The notes beneath the pieces are model-generated. The model had not been told where the DNA came from. It did not search any database and saw nothing but the letters and a program-made list of their open reading frames with translations. Below are positions 1-7,519 of a stretch of DNA of 56,280 nt, piece after piece. Position 1 is the first letter of the stretch. The number at the start of each line of letters is the position of its first letter. The position numbers and the translations under genes were made by a program. The stretch comes from VGOB01 sp034435315 (GTDB lineage Bacteria; Chloroflexota; Anaerolineae; UBA4142): the NCBI GenBank assembly GCA_034435315.1, contig DAOTYB010000071.1:1-56280 (forward strand). The letters are read 5' to 3'.

Positions 1-103
1 GCGTCAACTTAAGGCTGGTACTTGCTCCATTCCCCGCTCCTCCTTCGCCTGAATTTGGGAGAGGGGAGGGTTGTAATGCGGCATTCCCCGCTTAAGTTGA
101 CGC
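1..103. repeat. Short element with 13-bp perfect terminal inverted repeats
   Basis: GCGTCAACTTAAG at 1-13 is the exact reverse complement of CTTAAGTTGACGC at 91-103. The interior is a G-rich, C-rich imperfect palindrome with no gene. The inverted repeat begins at the first base of the window, so it may extend further left. It directly abuts a copy of the TTTCAGTTTG repeat family at 111-185. This looks like a small non-autonomous palindromic element. Confidence 0.6.
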
Positions 104-110
104 GTATGGG

Positions 111-185
111 GGGCAGGGGGTGGGGCTATGCGTTTGCACAAGTGCAAAACGTGGGCTGAGAAACTTGTCCCCAAACTGAAATACA
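111..185 (-). repeat. TTTCAGTTTG-family repeat, copy 1
   Basis: Read on the minus strand, this 75-bp block is almost identical to 20333-20410 and 42647-42720. All three start with TGTATTTCAGTTTGGGG, contain a TTTTGCAC/TTGCAAA palindrome and end in a run of C-rich words. The TTTCAGTTTG end points toward the promoter at 225-253. No coding capacity was seen. Confidence 0.75.
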
Positions 186-224
186 TCTCAAAAGGCAAAA
201 GGAAAAGGTGAGGTGAGAGTCTTA

Positions 225-253
225 TTGCCTGAATTGCCGCTTTGGCGTATAAT
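225..253 (+). promoter_or_regulatory. Sigma70-type promoter of the acyl-CoA synthetase gene
   Basis: TTGCCT at 225-230 and a perfect TATAAT at 248-253 are separated by 17 bp. The predicted start near 260 leaves a leader of about 170 nt before the ATG at 432. I see no recognisable riboswitch in that leader, only modest hairpins and no conserved short ORF. Promoter strength is inferred from the match to consensus. Confidence 0.6.
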
Positions 254-431
254 AAATCTAGCGAGATGTTGCATCCTGAGAGAGTCTTGGGCAACACTGT
301 CTTCGCTCTGTATCAAATGCGTTCCCCGCGCAGATGAGAAAGAAAGTGTGGCGTTCTTATGCGCGCCTATGTCTGACTCGTCCAGGTTTTGTGCTCGCGC
401 GTAGAACAACTTTTTCCGGTGGAGAGAAAAA

Positions 432-3173
432 ATGGACAGGCTAATGAATCCAACTATGACATCGTTATTCGATCCATCGCACGATGTGTATCGTTATGAA
501 CCGCGTGCTCTAGATGCCATCTTCAAGCCCAGGAACGTTGCTGTGATTGGTGCAACGGAAACGGCAGGTTCGGTCGGACGCACGGTTTTGTGGAATTTGA
601 TTAGCAATCCCTTCGGGGGCACGGTCTTCCCGGTCAACCCAAAGCGTTCTGGCGTTCTAGGAATCAAAGCCTATCCTACCATCAAGGACGTGCCGGAAAA
701 AATTGATCTGGCTGTTGTTGTAACTCCGCCTCTCACCGTACCGGGTATCATCAAAGATTGTGTGGAGATAGGCGTGCCGGGGGCGATCATTATCACCGCC
801 GGCTTTAAAGAAATCGGTCCTGAAGGTGCCGCGCTGGAGAATCAGATTCTCGAGATCGCGCGCGGGGGAAATTTGCGCATCATCGGTCCGAATTGTTTGG
901 GCGTGATGAGTACGGTGAGCGGATTGAATGCCACTTTTGCCGCAGGAATGGCACGCGCGGGACAGGTGGGCTTTATCAGTCAAAGCGGCGCTTTGTGCAC
1001 AGCGATTCTGGACTGGAGTTTTGAAGAGAACGTCGGTTTTTCACACTTTATTTCGATTGGCTCGATGCTGGACGTGGATTGGGGTGATTTGATTTACTAT
1101 CTTGGCGATGACCCGCACACGCAAAGCATCGTGATGTATATGGAGACGATTGGCAACGCGCGTTCGTTCTTATCGGCTGCGCGCGAGGTCGCGCAGGTCA
1201 AACCGATTATCATCATCAAGCCCGGGCGTACCGAAGCCGCTGCCAAAGCCGCTGCGTCACACACAGGATCGCTGACGGGTAGCGATGAAGTACTCGATGT
1301 CGCGTTCAAACGTTCGGGTGTGTTGCGTGTCAACAGCATTGGCGATCTGTTCGCGATGGCAGAGGTACTGGCCAAGCAACCGCGTCCCAAAGGTCCGCGT
1401 TTGACGATTATCACCAACGCTGGTGGACCAGGCGTGCTCGCTGCAGATGCTCTGTTGACGAGTGGTGGTGAATTGACACCACTGTCCGAAGAAACGCTTC
1501 AGGCGTTCAACGCCTTTTTGCCTCCGGTGTGGAGTCATAACAATCCTGTGGACATTATCGGTGATGCGACACCAGAACGCTATGCCAGAGCGCTAGAGAC
1601 GGCGGCACAGGATCCGAATAGCGATGGTATTCTCGTCATTTTGACACCACAAGCGATGACCGATCCGACCGCCACCGCAGAAAAATTGAAACCCTATGCT
1701 ACGCGTACCGATAAACCGATTCTTGCCAGTTGGATGGGAGGCAAAGAGGTCGCAGCAGGAATTTCGATTCTCAATCACGCCAGTATTCCAAGTTTTGAAT
1801 ATCCGGACGATGCGGTACGAATGTTTAGTTATATGTGGCAGTATTCGCAAAACCTGCGCAGTTTGTACGAGACACCGACCTTGTCTCCCCATTGGCGCGG
1901 TGATGGTGCTGCCTCGTCATTCGAACAAGCGGAACGCATCCTCGCGTCGGTGCGCAGCGCGGGGCGTACGCTCCTCACCGAGGTCGAGTCGAAACAACTT
2001 TTGGCGGCGTATCACATTCCTACGGTCGAAACGCGCGTGGCGAGAGATGTGGCAGAAGCTGTCCAGCATGCCGACGCCATTGGCTATCCGGTTGTGCTCA
2101 AACTGTACTCGGAAACGATTACCCACAAGACCGATGTAGGTGGCGTGGTTTTGAATCTAAGAGATGCCACCGCTGTCCGACAGGCGTTCGAGAGCATCAA
2201 GGCGTCGGTGAGCGAAAAAGTTGGCGCGCAACATTTTCAAGGTGTGACCGTTCAGCCGATGATCAAACTCGATGGTTATGAGTTGATTTTGGGGAGCACG
2301 GTGGATGCACAATTCGGTCCGGTGCTTTTGTTCGGCACAGGTGGACAATTGGTCGAAGTGTTCCGCGACAGCGCGCTCGGTCTGCCGCCACTTACGACCA
2401 CACTGGCGCGTCGAATGATTGAGCAAACGAAAATTTACAAGGCACTCAAAGGTGTGCGCGGGCGTCCGCCGATTGATCTGACAGCGCTTGAAACGTTGAT
2501 GGTGCAATTCAGCCTGCTGGTCGCCGAGCATCGCTGGATCAAGGAAATTGACATCAATCCTCTGCTCGCTTCACCCGAGCGTCTCATCGCGCTCGACGCG
2601 CGCGTGGTTCTGTACGATCCGCACACGCCCGAAGAGGCATTACCACAACTTGCCATTCGCCCCTATCCGGTGCAGTACGTCAAAGTGGTTCAGGGCAAAG
2701 ATAACGTCGCGCTGACGTTGCGCCCGATTCGTCCCGAAGACGAACCGCTCATCCGTCGGTTTCACGAGACCCTTTCGGATCGTAGCGTGTATCTGCGCTA
2801 CTTTAGTCCACTCATCTTATCCCAGCGTGTCACCCACGAGCGTCTGGCGCGCGTCTGCTTTGCTGATTACAATCGCGAGATTCCCATCGTGCTTGAACGC
2901 GAAGGACAAATCATTGCCGTCAGTCGTCTCAGTCGGTTGCATCAACCCAACACGGCACGCTTTACGATGCTGGTCAGTGATCGTTTCCAGGGGCAGGGCC
3001 TGGGCAATCTGCTGATGCAACACATTCTGGAGATTGCGCGCGCGGAAAAGATTACGCGGGTGGTCGCGCATATCCTCGCCGAGAACATGACGATGCAACG
3101 GTTGTGTCAGAAATACGGTTTTACTATCGTGCCGCTGGAAAAAGGAATTGTCAGAGCAGAGATACAACTCTAG
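432..3173 (+). CDS. ADP-forming acyl/acetyl-CoA synthetase fused to a GNAT acetyltransferase
   Basis: The 913-residue protein has four parts in order. A CoA-binding domain (about 28-150) contains VAVIGATETAGSVG. Succinyl-CoA-ligase-like domains (about 165-480) follow, then an ATP-grasp domain (about 500-730), then a C-terminal GNAT domain (about 755-905) with QGQGLG for acetyl-CoA binding. This is the layout of the Pat/YfiQ protein lysine acetyltransferases and of NDP-forming acyl-CoA synthetases. Here the phospho-His loop SHTGSLTGS is intact (His277), whereas enterobacterial Pat has lost this His. The synthetase half may therefore be active, making acetate and ATP from acetyl-CoA or the reverse, alongside protein acetylation. 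The start is supported by GGTGGAG about 6-12 nt upstream of the ATG. It is followed at 29 nt by an aldo/keto reductase. Family call sure; substrate unknown. Confidence 0.92.
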   Translation: MDRLMNPTMTSLFDPSHDVYRYEPRALDAIFKPRNVAVIGATETAGSVGRTVLWNLISNPFGGTVFPVNPKRSGVLGIKAYPTIKDVPEKIDLAVVVTPPLTVPGIIKDCVEIGVPGAIIITAGFKEIGPEGAALENQILEIARGGNLRIIGPNCLGVMSTVSGLNATFAAGMARAGQVGFISQSGALCTAILDWSFEENVGFSHFISIGSMLDVDWGDLIYYLGDDPHTQSIVMYMETIGNARSFLSAAREVAQVKPIIIIKPGRTEAAAKAAASHTGSLTGSDEVLDVAFKRSGVLRVNSIGDLFAMAEVLAKQPRPKGPRLTIITNAGGPGVLAADALLTSGGELTPLSEETLQAFNAFLPPVWSHNNPVDIIGDATPERYARALETAAQDPNSDGILVILTPQAMTDPTATAEKLKPYATRTDKPILASWMGGKEVAAGISILNHASIPSFEYPDDAVRMFSYMWQYSQNLRSLYETPTLSPHWRGDGAASSFEQAERILASVRSAGRTLLTEVESKQLLAAYHIPTVETRVARDVAEAVQHADAIGYPVVLKLYSETITHKTDVGGVVLNLRDATAVRQAFESIKASVSEKVGAQHFQGVTVQPMIKLDGYELILGSTVDAQFGPVLLFGTGGQLVEVFRDSALGLPPLTTTLARRMIEQTKIYKALKGVRGRPPIDLTALETLMVQFSLLVAEHRWIKEIDINPLLASPERLIALDARVVLYDPHTPEEALPQLAIRPYPVQYVKVVQGKDNVALTLRPIRPEDEPLIRRFHETLSDRSVYLRYFSPLILSQRVTHERLARVCFADYNREIPIVLEREGQIIAVSRLSRLHQPNTARFTMLVSDRFQGQGLGNLLMQHILEIARAEKITRVVAHILAENMTMQRLCQKYGFTIVPLEKGIVRAEIQL

Positions 3174-3202
3174 AGCGGTACGATGGTGTACGGAGGCTAC
3201 GA

Positions 3203-4174
3203 ATGGAATATACTCATCTGGGACGCACCGGGTTGTTGGTCAGTCGCTTGTGTTTGGGGACGATGAATTTTGGTCCTCACACCAGCGAACCGGATGCTTT
3301 TGTGATAATGGACAAGGCGTTGGAAGTGGGGATCAACTTTTTTGACACCGCCAACGTGTACGGACGCAAAAAGGGTGAAGGTATCACAGAGCAGATCATC
3401 GGACGCTGGTTTGCACAAGGTGGCAAGCGTCGCGAACGTGTCGTTCTGGCCACCAAGGTGTACGGTGGGATGGGAGATTGGCCCAACGAATCGAAATTAT
3501 CCGCGCTGCACATTCGGCGTGCCTGTGAAGATAGTTTGCGTCGCCTGCAAACCGATTATATTGACCTCTACCAGATGCATCATATTGATCGCGCCACACC
3601 GTGGGAGGAAATCTGGCAGGCGATGGAGGTGTTGATTCAACAGGGCAAGGTGATTTATGTAGGGAGTAGCAATTTTGCCGGCTGGCACATTGCACAGGCA
3701 AATGAAGCCGCGCGGCGGCGCAATTTGATGGGGCTGGTCTCGGAGCAAAGTTTGTACAATCTGACGGCGCGCACGATCGAGTTAGAAGTGATTCCCGCGT
3801 GTCGCGCGTATGGGATGGGGCTATTGCCATGGAGTCCGCTGGGCGGTGGGATGCTTGGCGGCGCGCTGACTCGAGCGATGGCAGGACGTCGCGCCGAGGA
3901 ACCGCGTCTTCAAGCCATCGAAAAATTCCGTCCCCAGTTGGAACGGTACGAAGCGTTGTGTCGCGAAATGGGAGAGAAACCTGCCCATGTAGCCCTCGCC
4001 TGGCTTTTGCGCAATCCTGTAGTGACTGCTCCCATCATCGGTCCGCGTACGCTGGAGCAACTGACCGATTCGTTGCGCGCTATCGAACTGAAATTGCCAG
4101 ACGACTTTGTGCAACGGCTTGAGCAGATTTTCCCAGGACCCGGCGGCGAAGCCCCCGAAGCGTATGCATGGTAA
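3203..4174 (+). CDS. Aldo/keto reductase
   Basis: A 323-residue NADPH-dependent (alpha/beta)8-barrel oxidoreductase. The start MEYTHLGRTG is preferred over upstream in-frame codons because CGGAGG lies 6 nt before this ATG and AKR homologues begin here. Visible family features are the N-terminal hairpin followed by LCLGTMNFG, the catalytic Asp and Tyr in FFDTANVYG, Lys in LATKVYG, His in YQMHHID, and the cofactor-binding stretch near the C terminus (TAPIIGPRTLEQL). It looks like the AKR11/YghZ-like group of small-carbonyl reductases; the substrate cannot be told. It lies between the acyl-CoA synthetase and a ferredoxin that starts 6 nt downstream, so all three are probably one transcript. Confidence 0.9.
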   Translation: MEYTHLGRTGLLVSRLCLGTMNFGPHTSEPDAFVIMDKALEVGINFFDTANVYGRKKGEGITEQIIGRWFAQGGKRRERVVLATKVYGGMGDWPNESKLSALHIRRACEDSLRRLQTDYIDLYQMHHIDRATPWEEIWQAMEVLIQQGKVIYVGSSNFAGWHIAQANEAARRRNLMGLVSEQSLYNLTARTIELEVIPACRAYGMGLLPWSPLGGGMLGGALTRAMAGRRAEEPRLQAIEKFRPQLERYEALCREMGEKPAHVALAWLLRNPVVTAPIIGPRTLEQLTDSLRAIELKLPDDFVQRLEQIFPGPGGEAPEAYAW

Positions 4175-4180
4175 GAGACT

Positions 4181-4459
4181 ATGGCGTACCGCATTACCAA
4201 TGCCTGTACTGCGTGCGGCAAATGTATCAACCGCTGTCCCTGTAACGCCATCTACGTCACGCCGACCGAGGTGTATGCGATTGAGCCGAGTCGTTGTAGC
4301 GAATGTATTGATGTAGCCAAGCCGCGTTGTCGCGCTGTGTGCGCGGCACGGGCCATCGAACTTGATGCGGCGTGTCGCGAGACGCCCGAGGCGTTGTGGG
4401 CAAAACACCGCGTCGCGCGCACGGTGCGGGGACGTACGACGGTTCGCACTACACAATGA
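4181..4459 (+). CDS. Small 2[4Fe-4S] ferredoxin
   Basis: A 92-residue protein with two iron-sulfur motifs. The first is C9-x2-C12-x2-C15-x3-C19, with Pro20 after it as in classical bacterial ferredoxins. The second is C39-x2-C42-x7-C50-x3-C54, the longer spacing seen in Alvin/YfhL-type ferredoxins. The Arg-rich tail after about residue 75 is unrelated to the fold. It acts as a low-potential electron carrier in the cytoplasm. It starts 6 nt after the aldo/keto reductase and ends just before a bidirectional terminator. The partner enzyme is unknown. Confidence 0.9.
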   Translation: MAYRITNACTACGKCINRCPCNAIYVTPTEVYAIEPSRCSECIDVAKPRCRAVCAARAIELDAACRETPEALWAKHRVARTVRGRTTVRTTQ

Positions 4460-4477
4460 GCATTGTGCGTACAGAAC

Positions 4478-4508
4478 AAAACCGGGTTGGCTTGTGCAAC
4501 CCGGTTTT
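4478..4508. terminator. Bidirectional intrinsic terminator
   Basis: A perfect 12-bp stem pairs 4478-4489 with 4497-4508 around a 7-nt loop, with A-runs on one side and T-runs on the other. It lies between the ferredoxin (+) and the convergent tRNA-Sec gene (-) and can end both transcripts. Confidence 0.85.
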
Positions 4509-4518
4509 GCTTTTGGAA

Positions 4519-4611
4519 CGGGAGTGGATGGGAGTCGAACCCACCAGAGCCGTATCAACGCCTCTCAGCGGTTTTGAAGACCGTGGACCTCACCGGAGAT
4601 CACCCACCCCC
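4519..4611 (-). tRNA. selC: tRNA-Sec (anticodon UCA)
   Basis: The minus strand gives a 93-nt tRNA without an encoded CCA. The 8-bp acceptor stem (GGGGGTGG with CCACTCCC, one G-U pair) and the 5-bp T stem around TTCGACT are the bacterial tRNA-Sec arrangement. The D-arm segment TCTCCGGTGAGG matches E. coli selC exactly. The anticodon loop is CTTCAAA, with anticodon TCA at 4575-4577. The variable arm is long (about 20 nt). This tRNA is charged with Ser, converted to Sec, and reads UGA codons that have a SECIS element. No selA, selB, selD or obvious selenoprotein gene is in the window, so they must lie elsewhere. Confidence 0.96.
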
Positions 4612-4645
4612 ACATCAGTGGAAATATGCGCTCCTAATGGACTAG

Positions 4646-4674
4646 AATCTAACACGAGTAAAGGGAATTGTCAA
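4646..4674 (-). promoter_or_regulatory. Promoter of tRNA-Sec
   Basis: On the minus strand a perfect TTGACA (4669-4674) is followed after 17 bp by TAGATT (4646-4651). The predicted start is near 4639, about 28 nt upstream of the mature tRNA 5' end. The tRNA therefore appears to have its own promoter, independent of the glycosyltransferase gene just upstream. Confidence 0.75.
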
Positions 4675-4682
4675 AATAACAT

Positions 4683-5699
4683 TTATTTCAATCCACTCTT
4701 CAGCACTTGCCAATACGCCTTGACGCGCTGTGCCCGCAGGGCGCGCTTGTGCCCCACCAGCCATTTTGCCGCTTCCTCGGCGATTTGGTACGCAAACATT
4801 GCAAGCAGAAACGCGCGCACGATTTCCGCGACGAACGCGCCGCGCGTCTTGCGGAAAAATTGCACCTTGCTCGAATGAAAATACCTATCACGCTGGGCAA
4901 CCACTTGTTCCGACGATTTGCCTTCGTAGTGAATCACACGTGCGGTCGGCAAATAAACGACCTGCCATCCCGCCTGTTTAGCACGATAGCACCAGTCGAG
5001 TTCTTCCGAGTACATAAAGAACGCTTCGTCCAGGCCGCCGATTTGTTCGTACACCGCGCGGCGCACGAACATTGCCGCGCCGGTGATCCAATCCACCTCT
5101 TGCGTCGCGTCGTCGGGCGTATCGAGCATATAGTAGCGCGCGAGCACGCGGTTGCGTGGAAACCACTGTTGTAGTTTGGTGGATTCAAGGAAGGCGGTCG
5201 CTAGCGTGGGAAAGCGCCGACGCGAGGATTGTCGCGTGCCATCGCCGTAAAACAATTGCGGACCGAGGATGCCGACGCGTGGATGCGCTTCGGCGTACTC
5301 GTACAAAAGGCGTAGCGCGTCGGGATGCAGTTCGGTGTCTGGGTTGAGCAGAAAAAAATAACGCCCTTGCGCAAGGGCGAGGGCTTGATTGTTCGCGCGC
5401 GTAAAGCCAGCGTTTTCACTGTTCGTAATCACGCGCACGTCTGGAAATTCTGCGCGAAGCATCTCCACCGTGCCATCGCGAGAAGCATTGTCCACGACGA
5501 TGATCTCAGTGTTCAGTGGACGGTGTTCAGTATTCAGTGGGCTGTGTTCAATGTTCCGTGAGCTGTCCGTTGCCTGAACACTGCACACTGAATCCTGACT
5601 ACTGAATACCGAAGACTGACTACTGACTACTGACGCTAGACACTGTCGCAGCAACTCGCGCACGTTCCAACTGACAATGATAATCGAAATGTCCAGCAT
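4683..5699 (-). CDS. Family 2 glycosyltransferase with in-frame repeat insertion
   Basis: A 338-residue GT-A enzyme of the rhamnosyltransferase/WcaA type. It opens with ISIIIVSWN, then the nucleotide-sugar motif IIVVDNASRDG, a DxD-like LLNPDTEL, and the acceptor region ELDWCYRAKQAGW, with a hydrophobic/basic C terminus. It likely adds a sugar to a lipid-linked glycan on the cytoplasmic membrane face. Residues 25-65 are foreign: a Ser/Gln/Thr/Asn-rich stretch encoded by a palindromic short-repeat tract (5508-5632) between beta-1 and the D-containing strand, where relatives have only a short loop. Codons upstream of the ATG at 5699 lie in another repeat tract and no Shine-Dalgarno is visible, so an earlier start at 5738 cannot be excluded. 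Confidence 0.88.
   Translation of the reverse strand: MLDISIIIVSWNVRELLRQCLASVVSSQSSVFSSQDSVCSVQATDSSRNIEHSPLNTEHRPLNTEIIVVDNASRDGTVEMLRAEFPDVRVITNSENAGFTRANNQALALAQGRYFFLLNPDTELHPDALRLLYEYAEAHPRVGILGPQLFYGDGTRQSSRRRFPTLATAFLESTKLQQWFPRNRVLARYYMLDTPDDATQEVDWITGAAMFVRRAVYEQIGGLDEAFFMYSEELDWCYRAKQAGWQVVYLPTARVIHYEGKSSEQVVAQRDRYFHSSKVQFFRKTRGAFVAEIVRAFLLAMFAYQIAEEAAKWLVGHKRALRAQRVKAYWQVLKSGLK
5508..5632. repeat. Degenerate CAGTATT-type palindromic tract inside glycosyltransferase
   Basis: Units such as CAGTATT, CAGTGTT and CAGTGGA run along one half, and their complements (ACTGAATA, ACTGACT) along the other, giving a long imperfect hairpin. The tract is a multiple of three and keeps the glycosyltransferase frame open. 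It is the same family and the same reading frame as the tract in murJ at 27271-27357. Confidence 0.85.
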
Positions 5700-5780
5700 C
5701 TGAACAAATGAACAAATGACAAATGAGCAAATGAACAAATGGTTTGGCTCATTGGCACATTGGATAATTGGCTCATTGCC
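5700..5780. repeat. AACAAATG/AATGAGCC short-repeat tract
   Basis: Four to five degenerate 8-9-bp units (AACAAATG, CAAATGAG) are followed by the partly complementary units GCTCATTG and GCACATTG, so the tract can fold on itself. It fills the gap between the polyprenyl synthase and the glycosyltransferase start. A larger relative is at 9799-9954. Confidence 0.75.
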
Positions 5781-5786
5781 CTGGGA

Positions 5787-6737
5787 TTACAACGTACGCT
5801 CGACTACATAGTCGGCAAGTTCGATGAGGGAGCGGCGATACACGTTATCGGGAAAGATGGCCAGCGCGTCGCGCGCGCATTGTGCCGCGCGCTGGGCTTC
5901 GGCTCTGGCAGCGGCAATGGCGGGCGACTGACGAATCGCCTCGATGAGTTGTTCGACGTGGGTCGTCAACAGTTCACCCACGGGCTGATCACGTGCCACT
6001 TCTTCGAGGTAATAAAAAACCGGCAACGTGAATGTGCCTTGACGCAGATCGCTGCCGACCGGTTTGCCGAGTTCTTTTTCGTCGGCGGTGAAATCGAGAA
6101 TGTCATCTACCATTTGAAACGCCATTCCCAGATGGCGTCCGTACGCTTTGAGCGCGGCGATTTGATTTTCGGGCGCGCCGCTGAGGATGGCGCCCCCTTC
6201 GGTCGCCGCGATGAAGAGCGAGGCGGTTTTACTTTCGATGTGCTGGTAGTACTCGTGGCGATTGGGGGGCCAATGGGCGCGCGCAAAATCCTGACGAATC
6301 TCGCCTTCACAAATTGTCATCAACGTTCGCGCAAAGAGGCGCATCACGCGAGAATTGTCGAGACCAGCGGCAATGTCGGCGGCGCGCGCCAGCAGAAAAT
6401 CACCGGCGAGAACAGTCGCCGTGCCGCTCCAGCGCGAGTTGATGGTCGGATTGCCTCGGCGGGTGGGGGACCGATCAATCAAATCATCGTGAATGAGCGT
6501 CGCGGCATGGACCAGTTCTGTCGCCGTCGCCAGCGCGTACATTTTTTCAGGATCGGTCGGATGAAACTTGGTGGCGAGCAGAGCGAGCGCAGGACGAATG
6601 CGTTTGCCACCACTGCCGATCAACATCTCGAAAATATCGGCAAGCGGGAGATATTCCACGCGCACTGCCTGGCGCAGGCGCGTTTCCACTTGAGCCAGTT
6701 CTTCTTGAATGGGTGCAAAGATTTGTTGAATGTTCAC
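5787..6737 (-). CDS. Polyprenyl diphosphate synthase
   Basis: A 316-residue trans-isoprenyl diphosphate synthase that extends an allylic diphosphate with IPP to make quinone side chains or carrier lipid precursors. The IPP-binding GGKRIRP lies at about 42-49, the first aspartate motif is HDDLID (about 78-83) and the second is DDILD with a preceding FQMV (about 210). Length and motifs match heptaprenyl/octaprenyl synthases (IspB/HepT component II type). The start is GTG at 6737, overlapping the tatD stop as GTGA, which implies translational coupling. Product chain length cannot be read from the sequence. Confidence 0.9.
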   Translation of the reverse strand: MNIQQIFAPIQEELAQVETRLRQAVRVEYLPLADIFEMLIGSGGKRIRPALALLATKFHPTDPEKMYALATATELVHAATLIHDDLIDRSPTRRGNPTINSRWSGTATVLAGDFLLARAADIAAGLDNSRVMRLFARTLMTICEGEIRQDFARAHWPPNRHEYYQHIESKTASLFIAATEGGAILSGAPENQIAALKAYGRHLGMAFQMVDDILDFTADEKELGKPVGSDLRQGTFTLPVFYYLEEVARDQPVGELLTTHVEQLIEAIRQSPAIAAARAEAQRAAQCARDALAIFPDNVYRRSLIELADYVVERTL

Positions 6738-7513
6738 AACCCTTCACCTATGCTGGACAAGCCAAAGAGGGCTTGACAATTTTTCGTGGTCACTCGGGCA
6801 ATCGTTGCCACATCGGTCTGTTGCAGTTCCGCGATTTTCGTGGCGATGTGAACAAGGTACGCCGGTTCGTTTCGTCTGCCGCGCAGCGGCGAAAGGTACG
6901 GCGCATCAGTTTCGATGACGATATGCTCGCACGGCACTGCTGCTGCCACCGCACGCACGCGCGGCGCGTTCTTGAATGTGACAGTGCCAGAAAACGACAG
7001 CGTGTATCCCAGCGCGATGGCTTCTTGTGCCATCGCCACATCGCCAGAGAAACTGTGCAAAATGCCGCGCGGTTTAAAGGCGTGTTCGCGCAAGATGCGC
7101 ATCAGCGCGGCGTGCGCGTCGCGCTGATGAATCACCACCGGTTTTCCGAGTTCGGCGGCTAAAGCCAGATGCGCGCGAAAAACGCGCTCTTGCAATTCGC
7201 ACGGTGCACCATCGGCGTAGTGAAAATCCAGCCCCGTCTCGCCGATGCCCACGACGCGCGGATGCATTGCCAACTCGCGGATGCGCGCAAAAGTTTCCGT
7301 GTTAAAAGTTTCGGCGTGATGTGGATGGATCCCAACGATAGCGTAAACACCGGGATAGCGTTCTGCAAGTGCCACGACCGCGCGGCTCGAGGCAACATCC
7401 GTGCCCGCCGTAATCAGCGCGCCCACATTATTGGCTTGCGCGCGCGCCAGCACCGCGTCTAGATCGCTGGCAAATTGTTCATCGTCGAGATGGCAATGCG
7501 CGTCAACCCACAT
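6734..7513 (-). CDS. TatD-family metal-dependent hydrolase/DNase
   Basis: A 259-residue TIM-barrel amidohydrolase-type nuclease. It shows the metal ligands DAHCHLD (residues 4-10), GETGLDFHY (about 95), a His in VVIHQRDA (about 133), HSFSGD (about 160) and ETDAPYLSP (about 210). TatD proteins are 3'-5' exonucleases active on DNA/RNA ends and are implicated in repair and quality control. It starts 6 nt after degV and overlaps the next gene by 4 nt, so it is mid-operon. Confidence 0.92.
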   Translation of the reverse strand: MWVDAHCHLDDEQFASDLDAVLARAQANNVGALITAGTDVASSRAVVALAERYPGVYAIVGIHPHHAETFNTETFARIRELAMHPRVVGIGETGLDFHYADGAPCELQERVFRAHLALAAELGKPVVIHQRDAHAALMRILREHAFKPRGILHSFSGDVAMAQEAIALGYTLSFSGTVTFKNAPRVRAVAAAVPCEHIVIETDAPYLSPLRGRRNEPAYLVHIATKIAELQQTDVATIARVTTKNCQALFGLSSIGEGL

Positions 7514-7519
7514 CGGATT

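Noticed and set aside
260..431. Riboswitch in the long leader of the acyl-CoA synthetase gene
   Set aside because: I could not find the conserved core of any class I know; only weak hairpins are visible.
4372..4878. Open frames across the tRNA-Sec region on the plus strand
   Set aside because: They cross a clear terminator and the antisense of a well-formed tRNA, have no ribosome-binding site and no recognisable domain.
5739..6776. Long plus-strand frame (345 codons) opposite the polyprenyl synthase
   Set aside because: It is the antisense of a gene with intact catalytic motifs; its composition (Arg/Gly/Val-rich) is a GC-codon shadow.
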